The position numbers and the translations under genes are program-made. This document shows, piece after piece, positions 1-8,500 of a stretch of 11,893 bases of DNA. The notes beneath the pieces were generated by a model that saw nothing but the letters and a program-made list of their open reading frames with translations, ran no database searches and was not told the origin of the DNA. Within the stretch, counting starts at the first letter, position 1, and the number at the start of each line of letters is the position of its first letter. Source of the DNA: an uncultured Flammeovirgaceae bacterium (GTDB taxonomy: Bacteria > Bacteroidota > Bacteroidia > Cytophagales > Cyclobacteriaceae); contig CAMLLI010000042.1 of assembly GCA_946480685.1 (NCBI GenBank), forward strand, positions 1 to 11,893, read 5' to 3'.

Positions 1-1
1 A

Positions 2-529
2 TATGTTGTATCCGTAGCGAATGAATGCAAGGAACTCTTGTTTCTATGCAAGAGAATGGTACACAGTGAACCCGAAATCATAACGGTAAATATCCTCCCG
101 ACACACACCGAGAAATTTTCATTTACCAAAGCGCAGGAGCAGCAAGCTAACGTTGCATATAGTTCGCCACTTGAGTATTTATATGAACCCAACGCTTCTG
201 TGCTTAAAGCCGGTGCTTTTAAAATTATAGCGTCATCGTACGGATTGTCCAAAATCGATGTAAGCACGCATCTATATACCAGCGCGGAATATAGATCAGA
301 TTTCCCAGGACGAATTTTTCGGGTAGAGGCACTTATTAAGAGCGATTCGAAAGTTATTCAAACATACTTCCCGAACGGTAAAGCGAATGTCATGACACGA
401 AACTATCCGCTATCAGCAGAAGAGCTCAAGAAGAAAGTGAAGTTGAAAGATGGTGGCGATAAATTTTTGATTGGCTTCTCAGGTCCGAAGGAGAAATATC
501 TGGCGGTGGCCACCCGTGTGATTATATAG
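2..529 (+). CDS. THUMP-like class I SAM methyltransferase, C-terminal part (5' end outside window)
   Basis: The reading frame is open from the left edge, with no stop before the TAG at 527-529, so this is the 3' part of a longer gene. The TTG at 38 and ATG at 56 are probably internal codons. The visible protein begins YVVSVANECKELLFL and later has EYLYEPNASVLKAGAF, THLYTSAEY, FPGRIF, MTRNYPLSAEEL and KLKDGGDKFLI. I recognise this pattern from the C-terminal THUMP-like region of Bacteroidota proteins annotated as class I SAM-dependent methyltransferases. The methyltransferase core would lie upstream of the window. Function is inferred from family resemblance only, and the RNA target is unknown. 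No signal peptide or membrane segment is seen. The next gene has its own promoter-like element, so the two need not be co-transcribed. Confidence 0.72.
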   Translation, partial: YVVSVANECKELLFLCKRMVHSEPEIITVNILPTHTEKFSFTKAQEQQANVAYSSPLEYLYEPNASVLKAGAFKIIASSYGLSKIDVSTHLYTSAEYRSDFPGRIFRVEALIKSDSKVIQTYFPNGKANVMTRNYPLSAEELKKKVKLKDGGDKFLIGFSGPKEKYLAVATRVII

Positions 530-574
530 AGCGGCAAATTTATTTCTCATGAGACATGCCTCAGTTTTCTTTAA

Positions 575-582
575 TACTTTTG
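575..582 (+). promoter_or_regulatory. Bacteroidota-type -7 promoter element before rlmI-like gene
   Basis: TACTTTTG matches the Bacteroidota -7 consensus TAnnTTTG exactly and lies 17 bases before the ATG at 600, which predicts a very short leader. No convincing TTTG box is seen at the -33 distance, so the call rests on the -7 match and its position. Confidence 0.45.
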
Positions 583-599
583 CAGGCAATTATTGATCT

Positions 600-1787
600 A
601 TGACTATTACGGGCGACATCATTCTGAAGAAAGGTAAGGAGTATTCCATCGAGCGTTTCCACCCGTGGATATTTTCCGGTGCCATTCAAAAAATGCAAGG
701 CAATCTTACCGATGGATGCTGGGTAAAAGTATTCAGCTATAAAAACGAAGTGCTCGGCTATGGTCATTATCAGAATGGAAGTATCGCAGTAAGAATGGTG
801 AGCTTCGACAAGCAGGCACCTGATGAAAATTTCTGGATAGACAAACTGTCCAATGCATTGAAAGTGCGTAGTAATTCCGGACTTCCAACCGTATCTACCA
901 ATGCATTCAGGCTGGTGCACGGAGAGGGTGATGGTTTACCGGGCCTTATCATTGATGTATACGATGGTGTGGCTGTAGTGCAGGCCCATGATGCCGGCAT
1001 GCACCTCGATCGAAATGAAATCGCACTGGCGCTGCAAACAGTGTTGGGTAAAGAACTGAAGGCTGTATACTATAAAAGTCATGGAACATTGCCCGGTAAA
1101 CTACGAGATGCACAGCAGGATGAGTATCTCTTTGGACAAGGTATAGCAACTCATGTTGTTGTTGAAAATGACAACAAGTTTCTGATCGATTGGGAAGAAG
1201 GACAGAAGACCGGATTTTTTCTTGATCAACGTGAGAACAGAAAATTACTTGGTGATTTTTCAAAAGGTAAAAAAGTGTTGAATACGTTCTGCTATACCGG
1301 AGGGTTCTCGGTATATGCGCTGCATGCAGGAGCCGAACTCGTTCATTCGGTGGATGCCTCCGAAAAAGCTATAGCATTGACACGAAAAAATCTCGAACTC
1401 AACGGATATGATGCCACTGCACACACATGCTTCGCTGTAGATACATTTGACTTTCTGAAAGACAAACAGGATCAGTATGATGTCATTGTGTTAGATCCAC
1501 CTGCGTTTGCGAAACATCGTGATGCACGCCATCAGGCAGTGAAAGGATATCAGCGTCTCAATACAGAGGCTATGAAAAAAATAAAGCCGGGCGGTATAAT
1601 TTTTACTTTCTCGTGTTCGCAAGTAGTAGACCGGCAGTTGTTTTACGATACGGTGGTATCCGCTGCTATACAGGCCGGGCGACAGATAAAAGTATTGCAT
1701 CACCTTTCACAACCCGCAGATCACCCGGTATCTATATTTCATCCAGAAGGAGAATATCTGAAGGGCCTCGTGCTATATGTAGAGTAA
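600..1787 (+). CDS. rlmI: Class I SAM-dependent 23S rRNA (cytosine-5) methyltransferase, RlmI type
   Basis: The 395-residue protein has the RlmI/RlmK architecture: an N-terminal PUA RNA-binding domain (about residues 1-85), a linker domain, and a Rossmann-fold methyltransferase domain from about residue 190. The SAM-binding motif is VLNTFCYTGGFSVYA (226-240), followed by the acidic residue of HSVDAS. DPPAFAK begins at D299 and the FSCSQ motif carries Cys339, the expected catalytic cysteine of this m5C class. E. coli RlmI methylates C1962 of 23S rRNA; the same target is inferred here. The length is close to that of the E. coli enzyme (396). The ATG at 600 fits the full PUA domain and follows a TAnnTTTG promoter element. 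The gene converges on the minus-strand gene ending at 1791, leaving no room for a separate terminator. RlmI-like paralogues with altered targets are possible. Confidence 0.9.
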   Translation: MTITGDIILKKGKEYSIERFHPWIFSGAIQKMQGNLTDGCWVKVFSYKNEVLGYGHYQNGSIAVRMVSFDKQAPDENFWIDKLSNALKVRSNSGLPTVSTNAFRLVHGEGDGLPGLIIDVYDGVAVVQAHDAGMHLDRNEIALALQTVLGKELKAVYYKSHGTLPGKLRDAQQDEYLFGQGIATHVVVENDNKFLIDWEEGQKTGFFLDQRENRKLLGDFSKGKKVLNTFCYTGGFSVYALHAGAELVHSVDASEKAIALTRKNLELNGYDATAHTCFAVDTFDFLKDKQDQYDVIVLDPPAFAKHRDARHQAVKGYQRLNTEAMKKIKPGGIIFTFSCSQVVDRQLFYDTVVSAAIQAGRQIKVLHHLSQPADHPVSIFHPEGEYLKGLVLYVE

Positions 1788-1790
1788 ATC

Positions 1791-2240
1791 TCATTTGAAG
1801 TGCCACTCTTTTACGGTGCGGTGAGAAAGCAGCTGCCAGTTCTTATTACGCAAAGCAAATACGCGAACGTACCGTATACCATAACGCACCAGCTTATCAG
1901 CATCGCTTCGTGTAATGGCAAGACTGCCCGTTACAATGGCAACATTATCATGAAGCTCAACGAGCGTGGAATCATGCACACGTGAAGTAAACTTCTTCGA
2001 AGGATTTTCAACGTCCTTTATCCAACTGCTTTTCCCTTCTACATATCCTGTACCATGCGTGAATACAAAGTCATCTGCATATAGCTGTTTGAGTTTGTCT
2101 GCATCTTTTTTTACAACCGCTTCATCAATGCTCCGGTTAATGTTATCGACAGTTTTTTGTACTTCAGTAGTTTGTGTGTAAGCAGATATATACCCAATCG
2201 TGCACGCAATCAGGACGAGGTACTTTACGAGTTTCTTCAT
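1791..2240 (-). CDS. Exported SnoaL/NTF2-like (DUF4440-type) protein
   Basis: The preferred start is the ATG at 2240, giving 149 residues that begin MKKLVKYLVLIACTIGYISA, a good Sec signal peptide with a short basic N-terminus and a hydrophobic core. The in-frame ATG at 2285 would add 15 residues ahead of the signal peptide and is less likely. The mature part has a helix-rich N-terminus (QKTVDNINRSIDEAVVKKD) followed by ADDFVFTHGTGYVEGKSSWI and repeated beta segments ending in NWQLLSHRTVKEWH, the cone-like NTF2/SnoaL fold of DUF4440 proteins. Such proteins bind small ligands or act as isomerase-like enzymes, but the role of this one cannot be read from sequence. It is probably periplasmic. 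It stands alone and faces the rlmI-like gene. A -7-like CCAAGATA (TATCTTGG on the coding strand, 2282-2289) is a weak promoter candidate. Confidence 0.8.
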   Translation of the reverse strand: MKKLVKYLVLIACTIGYISAYTQTTEVQKTVDNINRSIDEAVVKKDADKLKQLYADDFVFTHGTGYVEGKSSWIKDVENPSKKFTSRVHDSTLVELHDNVAIVTGSLAITRSDADKLVRYGIRYVRVFALRNKNWQLLSHRTVKEWHFK

Positions 2241-2540
2241 AGTGTCTACTGCTGGATAAATTAACGTAATGTGGCTGTTGTCCAAGATAGAAAATGATTG
2301 CGTTATTTACAGGTATATCTTTTTAGCTGGATAAAAGGCAGGATGGTTGTAATCAGAGAGGGAAGCTTCTCTACACCCTGCAGGTTCGTCTTCACACTTC
2401 TTTTTGTAAGACAAGAAAAGCTATGGCGACCCGTGATAAGCGGTACTATAAGGACGTTTAACGGGTTGAATTCCTGGCAATAAACGTTGGTATGTTTGGT
2501 CTAATTAGGATAACTTTGGACCCTTAAATAAAAAAACAAT
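2241..2540. other. Gene-free stretch between divergent genes
   Basis: These 300 bases separate the minus-strand DUF4440 gene from yajC. No open frame here resembles a known protein: a 61-codon frame at 2298-2483 has no recognisable composition or motif. A short imperfect hairpin (TTTTTGT 2401-2407, loop AAG, ACAAGAA 2411-2417) and a HindIII-like palindrome near 2364-2371 are visible, neither diagnostic. Divergent promoters are expected at both ends. The right-hand one is clear and the left-hand one is weak. Confidence 0.5.
2487..2518 (+). promoter_or_regulatory. Promoter for the yajC–ybbR–coaE operon
   Basis: TAACTTTG (2511-2518) is an exact match to the Bacteroidota -7 element TAnnTTTG. A TTG at 2487-2489, 21 bases upstream, can serve as the -33 element. 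The -7 element lies 22 bases before the yajC ATG, similar to the other promoters in this window. Confidence 0.5.
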
Positions 2541-2852
2541 ATGTACTCAATCCTGTTACAAGCGCAGCAACAAAGCAATCCTTATTTTCAGTTTATTTTC
2601 TTCGGAGCGATCATCGTAGTATTCTATTTCTTTATGATCCGCCCGCAACAGAAAAAAGCTAAAGATCAGAAGAAGTTCATAGATGAAATTAAACGCGGTG
2701 ATGCAGTTGTTACCATCGGTGGTGCACATGGTACTGTGGCCGAACTGGAAGGCGATACGTTTATTCTGGAAGTAGAGAAAGGCGGTCGTATCCGTTTCAA
2801 CAAGTCTGCTATCTCTTTGGAAGCAACGAAAGCAATAGCAAACAAAAAATAA
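2541..2852 (+). CDS. yajC: Preprotein translocase subunit YajC
   Basis: The 103-residue protein has the YajC pattern. A short polar N-terminus is followed by a single membrane helix (about residues 16-33), the signature MIRPQQKKAKDQKKF just after the membrane, and a small beta domain with GDAVVTIGGAHGTVAEL and FILEVEKGGRIRFNKSAI. YajC associates with SecDF and SecYEG in the inner membrane and helps protein export. Its length is typical (about 85-115 residues). The ATG at 2541 is preceded by an A-rich run and a Bacteroidota -7 element. It is the first gene of a plus-strand cluster with ybbR-like and coaE genes, a common Bacteroidota arrangement. The gene contains no TATA tetranucleotide, unlike most neighbours, which may reflect codon selection in a well-expressed gene. 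Confidence 0.95.
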   Translation: MYSILLQAQQQSNPYFQFIFFGAIIVVFYFFMIRPQQKKAKDQKKFIDEIKRGDAVVTIGGAHGTVAELEGDTFILEVEKGGRIRFNKSAISLEATKAIANKK

Positions 2853-2910
2853 CGTACGCGTGCTACATCACGCCCCAACGTACACACAAAAAACGTGATA
2901 ACGTACACAC
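2851..2910 (+). repeat. Three AACGTAC repeats and a small hairpin between yajC and ybbR-like gene
   Basis: AACGTAC occurs at 2851-2857 (overlapping the yajC stop), 2877-2883 and 2900-2906. The last two extend to an 11-base perfect direct repeat, AACGTACACAC (2877-2887 and 2900-2910). Start-to-start distances are 26 and 23 bases. A 5-bp hairpin, GCGTG (2858-2862) with CACGC (2869-2873) and a 6-base loop, sits between the first two copies. No U-tract follows, so it is not a standard terminator. Function is unknown. Confidence 0.6.
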
Positions 2911-2925
2911 CTAAATTTATTCAGC

Positions 2926-3843
2926 TTGTTACGTTTAGATAGAAAAAACTGGAAGGCCGTTGTACTGTGTTTGTTCGCAGCTACGGTCTTTTGGTTTTTT
3001 AACGCGTTGAATAAAAACTATACTACCAACATTACCTTTCCCGTTAAGTTTGATTACGATCACGAGAATTATATACCCATCCATCCGCTGCCGCAGATCG
3101 TGCGCATCAATGTAACTGGTATAGGGTGGGACTTGTTCCGAAGAAGTCTCGGGTTAAAAATTCCTCCGTTAGTCATTCCGTTAGAGCGACCGGTAGAAGT
3201 AAAAAAGATTGTAGGTAGCACCTTGCCTCCGTTGTTTGCCAACCAGCTTGAGCGCCTTCAGATCAATTTTGTTTTAACGGACACACTACATATAGCGATA
3301 GAACCAAAAGGGAAGAGATGGATAAGCCTTGCTGTTGATACGCCATCTATACTCTTCAAGAGCGGGTATATCATGACCAGTAAACCAACCATTACACCGG
3401 ATAGTATTTTTATTGAAGGCCCGTGGAAATTGGTAAAGAGTATTTCGGAGCCGTTGTATTTAAAACTTCCGCAGCGCAACATCGATGAAAATTTTCACAA
3501 CGAAGTTGAAGTACAATTTGTAAACAGTGAATTGATTCGTAGAAATCCGCCTACAGTACATGTGAATTTCGAAGTAGACTTGTTGCGGCAAATAACAGAT
3601 TCCATTCAGGTTGAACTCATCAATCTTCCGAAGGGCGCGAGGCCTTCGCTTGGGTTTCGCAGGTTGCCCTGCACGTTTGCTATACCGCAGCGTGCTATGA
3701 ACAGCTATAATCGCGACTCATTGAAAGCAGTTGTAGACCTGCAAAATTTCTCACGCGGTGTCAAGCGGGTACAACCTGTTTTACAGGGGTTGCCTCCATA
3801 CGCTAAGGTGATCAAGATAGATTCCCTATACATTAAATTTTAA
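2926..3843 (+). CDS. YbbR/CdaR-like membrane-anchored protein
   Basis: This 305-residue protein starts with a basic stretch and one membrane helix (about residues 11-28, with FWFFNALNKNYT just after it). A long extracytoplasmic part of repeated beta-rich units follows (for example FPVKFDYDHENYIP, then LPQIVRINVTGIGWDLF). That is the YbbR-domain layout. In Firmicutes YbbR (CdaR) binds and regulates the diadenylate cyclase CdaA; no cyclase gene is seen here, so its partner is unknown. The start is a TTG at 2926. In-frame stops at 2896-2901 exclude a longer form, and no ATG precedes the membrane segment. The gene lies 73 bases after yajC and 3 bases before coaE, so translation with coaE is probably coupled. 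The 73-base spacer holds the AACGTAC repeats. Confidence 0.8.
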   Translation: MLRLDRKNWKAVVLCLFAATVFWFFNALNKNYTTNITFPVKFDYDHENYIPIHPLPQIVRINVTGIGWDLFRRSLGLKIPPLVIPLERPVEVKKIVGSTLPPLFANQLERLQINFVLTDTLHIAIEPKGKRWISLAVDTPSILFKSGYIMTSKPTITPDSIFIEGPWKLVKSISEPLYLKLPQRNIDENFHNEVEVQFVNSELIRRNPPTVHVNFEVDLLRQITDSIQVELINLPKGARPSLGFRRLPCTFAIPQRAMNSYNRDSLKAVVDLQNFSRGVKRVQPVLQGLPPYAKVIKIDSLYIKF

Positions 3844-3846
3844 AGT

Positions 3847-4449
3847 GTGAGTAATCCTCTTCAAATTGGTATTACCGGCGGAATCGGTTCGGGTAAAACA
3901 CTCGTCTCAAAAATTTTCGCGTGCCTCGGTATTCCTGTATATGATGCAGACAGCCATGCGAAAGAATTAATGACCACCGATGGAATTCTGGTATCACAGA
4001 TAAAGAAAGAATTCGGTGATTTGTCGTACCTAAGCGATGGAACCCTGAACCGGAAATACCTGAGCGAAGTAGTATTTAATAAGCAGGACAGACTGGATGT
4101 GCTGAATAAACTGGTACATCCCCGCGTAGGTGAAAATTATACCCAGTGGGTAAAGCGTCACAACAATAAAGCGTATGTACTGAAAGAAGCAGCGCTTTTG
4201 TTTGAGGCAGGCTCTTATAAGACGCTGGATAAAATTATAGTGGTTCATGCTCCGGAAGAGGTACGCATTAAAAGGGTTATGCATCGCGATGGAAGGGCTG
4301 AACAGCAGGTGCGCGAAATAATACGAAAGCAGATGTCTGAGGAAGAAAAACTGAAACGTGCAGACTTCATAATTCACAACGATGAGTCTTCCCTGATTAT
4401 CCCACAAGTGCTCGCGCTGCACAACCGTCTTCGAATGCCTATAGCCTGA
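3847..4449 (+). CDS. coaE: Dephospho-CoA kinase
   Basis: This enzyme phosphorylates the 3'-hydroxyl of dephospho-CoA with ATP, the last step of coenzyme A synthesis, in the cytosol. The 200-residue protein begins with a P-loop, GGIGSGKT (residues 11-18). It then has the substrate-site motif YDAD (32-35) with SHAKEL, HPRV (91-94), KEAALLFEAG (113-122), and the LID-like region from RIKRVMHRDGR to KQMSEEEKLKRADFIIHND (about 140-179). All are typical of CoaE, as is the length. The start is a GTG at 3847, three bases after the ybbR-like stop. It places the P-loop at the usual distance from the N-terminus; a GTG at 3845 is out of frame. It is probably the last gene of the yajC operon. No terminator hairpin is visible after it, so read-through into the efflux genes is possible. 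Confidence 0.95.
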   Translation: MSNPLQIGITGGIGSGKTLVSKIFACLGIPVYDADSHAKELMTTDGILVSQIKKEFGDLSYLSDGTLNRKYLSEVVFNKQDRLDVLNKLVHPRVGENYTQWVKRHNNKAYVLKEAALLFEAGSYKTLDKIIVVHAPEEVRIKRVMHRDGRAEQQVREIIRKQMSEEEKLKRADFIIHNDESSLIIPQVLALHNRLRMPIA

Positions 4450-4482
4450 TTGGTGCCCTTATTCCTTCCTGAACCAGATCAG

Positions 4483-4521
4483 TATCGAGCGTGTTAATTT
4501 AAAAAGCTATCGAACTTAATT
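4483..4521 (+). promoter_or_regulatory. Paired TATCGA–TTAATT repeats before the efflux operon
   Basis: TATCGA at 4483-4488 is followed after 5 bases by TTAATT (4494-4499). The same pair recurs at 4508-4513 and 4516-4521 with a 2-base gap. TTAATTTAA (4494-4502) is also a near-perfect palindrome. The array ends 5 bases before the adaptor gene's ATG, a suitable place for an operator, but no regulator or exact promoter match is seen. Call by pattern only. Confidence 0.3.
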
Positions 4522-4526
4522 GTATA

Positions 4527-5579
4527 ATGTCAAGATTTAGTATTCTATTGTTTGCTTTTGCGTTGGTGCTTGGTGCATCCTGTAAATCAAAGAAAGATAA
4601 TCAGGCAGCAGCAGGTCGCCCACGTATGCAAGGACCCGTAACAGCGGATGCATTTCGTGTAGCGCGAAGCTCCATTAGCGAAAATATAGAAGTGCCCGGT
4701 TCACTGCTTCCTTTCGAAGAAACGCAACTTCGCGCGGAAGTAGGAGGACGTGTTGTTGCACTGAATATAAATGAAGGTGCACTTGTACAAAAGGGAACGT
4801 TGCTGGTAAAACTCTTTGATAAAGACCTGCAGGCACAACTTAAAAAATTACAGGTACAACTCCAGATCAAAGTAAAAACAGAAGAACGTAACCGCGAGCT
4901 GGTAAAGATTAATGGTATCAGTCAGCAGGATTACGATCTTGCAGCACTCGATGTTGAAAACCTGAAAGCAGATATAGAGTCAACCGAGATTGCTATATCG
5001 AAAACAGAAATACGTGCGCCCTATACCGGCAGAGTCGGTCTGCGTAACATCAGCTTGGGCTCCTATATATCGCCTACAGATGTGGTGACTACAATTCGGC
5101 AGGTAGATCAACTGAAGCTTGAATTTTCAGTTCCTGAAAAATATGCGAAGGAACTGCAGAAAGGATATAAAGTAAGTTTCAAAGTAGACGGAGGAGGCCA
5201 GCCACACAAAGCAACTATTCTGGCAACTGAAAGCAGTGTTGATCAGAATACACGAACACTAAAAATACGTGCTGTTGTAAATGAAAAACATCCTGAGCTG
5301 GTGCCCGGTATATTTGCAAAAGTAAATCTGCAACTAGGTCAGGATAACCAGGCATTGCTTGTGCCAACCGAGGCAGTTATACCTACCGCCCGCGATAAGC
5401 AGGTTATACTTGTTCGAAATGACAGCGTGATGTTTACCAGTGTGCAGACTGGTATACGTGATTCAGCCTATATACAGATCCTTACCGGACTCAAGCCTGG
5501 CGATACCGTAATAACCTCCGGGTTAATGGCTATACGGCCAACTTCCAAAGTAAAAATAACAAAGGTGAACACCCTCTAA
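4527..5579 (+). CDS. RND efflux periplasmic adaptor (membrane fusion protein), lipoprotein
   Basis: The adaptor bridges the inner-membrane pump and the outer-membrane channel. The 350-residue protein has a lipoprotein signal with lipobox LGASC, so Cys19 would be lipidated. The first half of the barrel-sandwich (lipoyl-like) domain covers about residues 53-97 (VPGSLLPFEETQLRAEV, then GGRVVALNINEG). A short alpha-hairpin spans about 98-160. The second half of the lipoyl domain follows (EIRAPYTGRVGLRNISLG, 161-178). A beta-barrel domain (LEFSVPEKYAKEL onward) and a membrane-proximal domain ending near 345 (GLKPGDTVITSGL) complete it. The order and size match the AcrA/MexA family, with a hairpin on the short side. 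The ATG at 4527 gives the complete lipoprotein signal. The pump gene begins 10 bases downstream, so the genes form one operon. Substrate cannot be deduced. Confidence 0.92.
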   Translation: MSRFSILLFAFALVLGASCKSKKDNQAAAGRPRMQGPVTADAFRVARSSISENIEVPGSLLPFEETQLRAEVGGRVVALNINEGALVQKGTLLVKLFDKDLQAQLKKLQVQLQIKVKTEERNRELVKINGISQQDYDLAALDVENLKADIESTEIAISKTEIRAPYTGRVGLRNISLGSYISPTDVVTTIRQVDQLKLEFSVPEKYAKELQKGYKVSFKVDGGGQPHKATILATESSVDQNTRTLKIRAVVNEKHPELVPGIFAKVNLQLGQDNQALLVPTEAVIPTARDKQVILVRNDSVMFTSVQTGIRDSAYIQILTGLKPGDTVITSGLMAIRPTSKVKITKVNTL

Positions 5580-5589
5580 GGAAAACACT

Positions 5590-8500
5590 ATGAACATTTC
5601 TGAAGTAAGCTTACGAAGACCGGTACTCGCATTTGTGATGAACATCATCCTGGTGCTGTTCGGAATTATAGGCTTTAACTTTTTAGGTATACGCGACTAC
5701 CCGGCTATAGATCCTCCGGTGGTAAACGTACGTACTACCTATTCAGGTGCGAACGCAGATATCATTGAGTCGCAGATAACAGAGCCGCTTGAAAAATCAA
5801 TCAACGGTATAGCAGGTATCAAGAATATAATATCCTCTTCCAGTGTTGGTACCAGTAACATCAATATCGAATTTGAGCTGGGTATAGATCTGGAAGCTGC
5901 TACAAATGATGTGCGCGATAAAGTATCGCAGGCTATACGGTCATTACCTCAAGATCTTCCGAACCCTCCGGTAGTTGCAAAGGCAGATGCAAACTCCGAT
6001 GCTATTATCTCGATGACGGTGCAAAGCACGACAAAGAATTCGCTGCAATTAACCGAGTATGCCAACAACGTATTGGTGGAACGCCTGCAAACCATTCCCG
6101 GTGTAAGTAGTATACAGATATGGGGAGAGAAACGTTACGCCATGCGCATCTGGCTTGACCCTGCCAAACTCAGTGCCTATAGCTTAACACCTCTCGATGT
6201 ACAGACCGCGCTCAATAAAGAAAACGTTGAATTGCCTTCCGGTAAAATTGCCGGTAATGCAACTGAACTTACCGTAAGAACCTTTGGTAAATTATATACT
6301 GAAGAAGATTTTGAGAGAGTAATTATCAAGTCAACAGCGCAGGGAGATATACGCCTGCGCGATATAGGACAAGCCTTGCTCGGACCTGAGAACGAAGAAT
6401 CTATACTGCGTGAAAGTAATATACCGATGGTAGGGCTTGCCATCGTTCCACTGCCCGGTTCTAACTATGTAGAAATATCGGATGAGTTCTATAAGCGACT
6501 GGAGCAGATCAAGAAAGAAGTTCCGGAAGATATATCGCTGGATATAGCGATGGATCAGACGGTGTTCATCAAACGTTCCATCGAAGAAGTAGAGGAAACT
6601 TTGATCATTTCGTTCTTACTTGTTGTATTGATCATCTACCTGTTCTTCCGCGATTTCATTATCGCTATACGTCCGTTGATAGATATACCAGTATCCCTCG
6701 TGGCTACATTTTTCATTATGTATCTCTGTGGGTTCTCGATAAACGTGCTCACCATGCTTGGTATAGTACTCGCTACAGGCCTTGTGGTAGATGATGGTAT
6801 CGTAGTTACCGAAAATATATACAAGAAGCTGGAACAGGGTATGAATAAATACCAGGCTGCACGCGAAGGGTCAAAAGAGATTTTCTTTGCTGTAATCTCC
6901 ACGTCCATTACACTCGCGGTGGTGTTCCTGCCTATATTATTCCTGCAGGGATTTGTTGGTCGTTTGTTCCGTGAGTTCGGAATTGTGGTGGCATCTGCTG
7001 TACTCGTATCATGCTTCGTATCGCTTACGCTTACACCGGTGCTGAGCGTAAAGCTTACCCGCAGCAAGCATGAACACTCGTGGTTCTATCGTGTAACCGA
7101 ACCATTTTTCAGAGGTATGGAAGATGGATACAGGCGTTTACTCGAGAGCTTTATGCGCATACGCTGGATCTCGTTCCTGATCATTGTACTGTGCGTTGCA
7201 TCAGCCTGGTTTATCGGTACCAATATGCAATCAGAGCTGGCTCCAATGGAAGATCGTAACCAGTTCCGTTTACAATTGACTGCTGTTGAAGGAACTTCAT
7301 ACGACTATATGGATCGCTATGTGCAGGACCTGGTAGGATTTGTGCAAGACTCGATACCGGAATATAAAACTGCGCTCTCGGTTACCGCTCCTGGCTTTAC
7401 CGGTGGTGGAGCAGTTAACACGGGCTTTGTTCGGGTAACATTGTCTGATCCACAAGACAGAGATCGATCGCAGCAGGATATAGTGGATATGGTGAATCGA
7501 AACCTATCGCGTTTCCCGGAAGGTAAAGCATTTGCTATACAGGAGCAGACTATATCGGTGAACAGAAGAGGTGGTTTGCCGGTGCAGTTTGTAATTCAGA
7601 ATAACAACCTTGAAAAACTTCGTGCGGTTATACCTGAATTTTTAGAAGAGGCCAATAGCAATCCTGTGCTTCAGGGTGTAGATATAGATCTTAAATTTAA
7701 TAAGCCGGAGCTGCGTGTGGAGATCAATCGTCTCAAGGCAGCACAGCTCGGTATCAGTGTACAAGATATAGCGCAGACATTACAGCTTGCATATAGTAAT
7801 CTTCGCTTTGGATATTTTACCAAGGAAGGAAAACAATACCAGGTAATGGGACAGGTAACGCGTATTGACCGCGATGATCCGGATGACTTGAAAAATCTGT
7901 ATGTACGTACAGGCACTGGTCAGCTGATCTCATTGGACAACGTGGTATCAGTACAGGAGTCAACTACGCCACCATCCCTATATCACTTCAACCGCTATAA
8001 ATCGGCAACTATATCTGCAGGCCTTGCACCCGGTAAAACGGTTGGTGATGGTATAAAAGTAATGCAGGAAATTTCAGACAAGCTACTGGATGAAACATTC
8101 ACGACATCACTTACCGGTACCTCGCGTGATTATGCTGAAAGTTCAAGTAATACGTCTTTTGCGTTCCTGCTTGCTTGCGTGTTGATATACCTGATTCTTG
8201 CTGCACAGTTCGAAAGCTTTGTTGATCCGTTAACGATTATGTTTACGGTGCCGCTCGCGATCAGCGGTGCATTTATATCACTCTATATTTTCGGGCAGAC
8301 GATTAATATATTCTCGCAGATCGGCATGATCATGCTTATCGGTCTTGTTACCAAAAACGGTATCCTCATTGTTGAGTTCGCCAACCAGAAACGTGAAGAA
8401 GGTCTTTCGAAAATGGAAGCTGTACTCGAAGCATCACGCCTGCGTCTTCGTCCTATACTTATGACGAGCCTTGCCATGGCGCTGGGCTCTTTACCATTGG

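Noticed and set aside
545..570. Possible terminator after the left-edge gene (TGAG and CTCA arms followed by a T-rich stretch)
   Set aside because: The stem is only about four base pairs and the T-run is interrupted, so it is too weak to call.
2423..2461. A 12-codon frame reading MATRDKRYYKDV between the DUF4440-like gene and yajC
   Set aside because: It is too short to separate from chance and has no family resemblance or clear ribosome binding site.
2298..2483. A 61-codon frame in the yajC upstream spacer
   Set aside because: Its composition and sequence look random, with no signal peptide, domain or conserved motif.
4030..4422. A 130-codon minus-strand frame antisense to coaE
   Set aside because: CoaE is intact and well conserved across this span, and the antisense product has no recognisable features.
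6636..7067. A 143-codon minus-strand frame inside the RND gene
   Set aside because: It is antisense to clear membrane-helix coding sequence of a conserved gene. It shows no domain and is a by-product of that gene's codon pattern.
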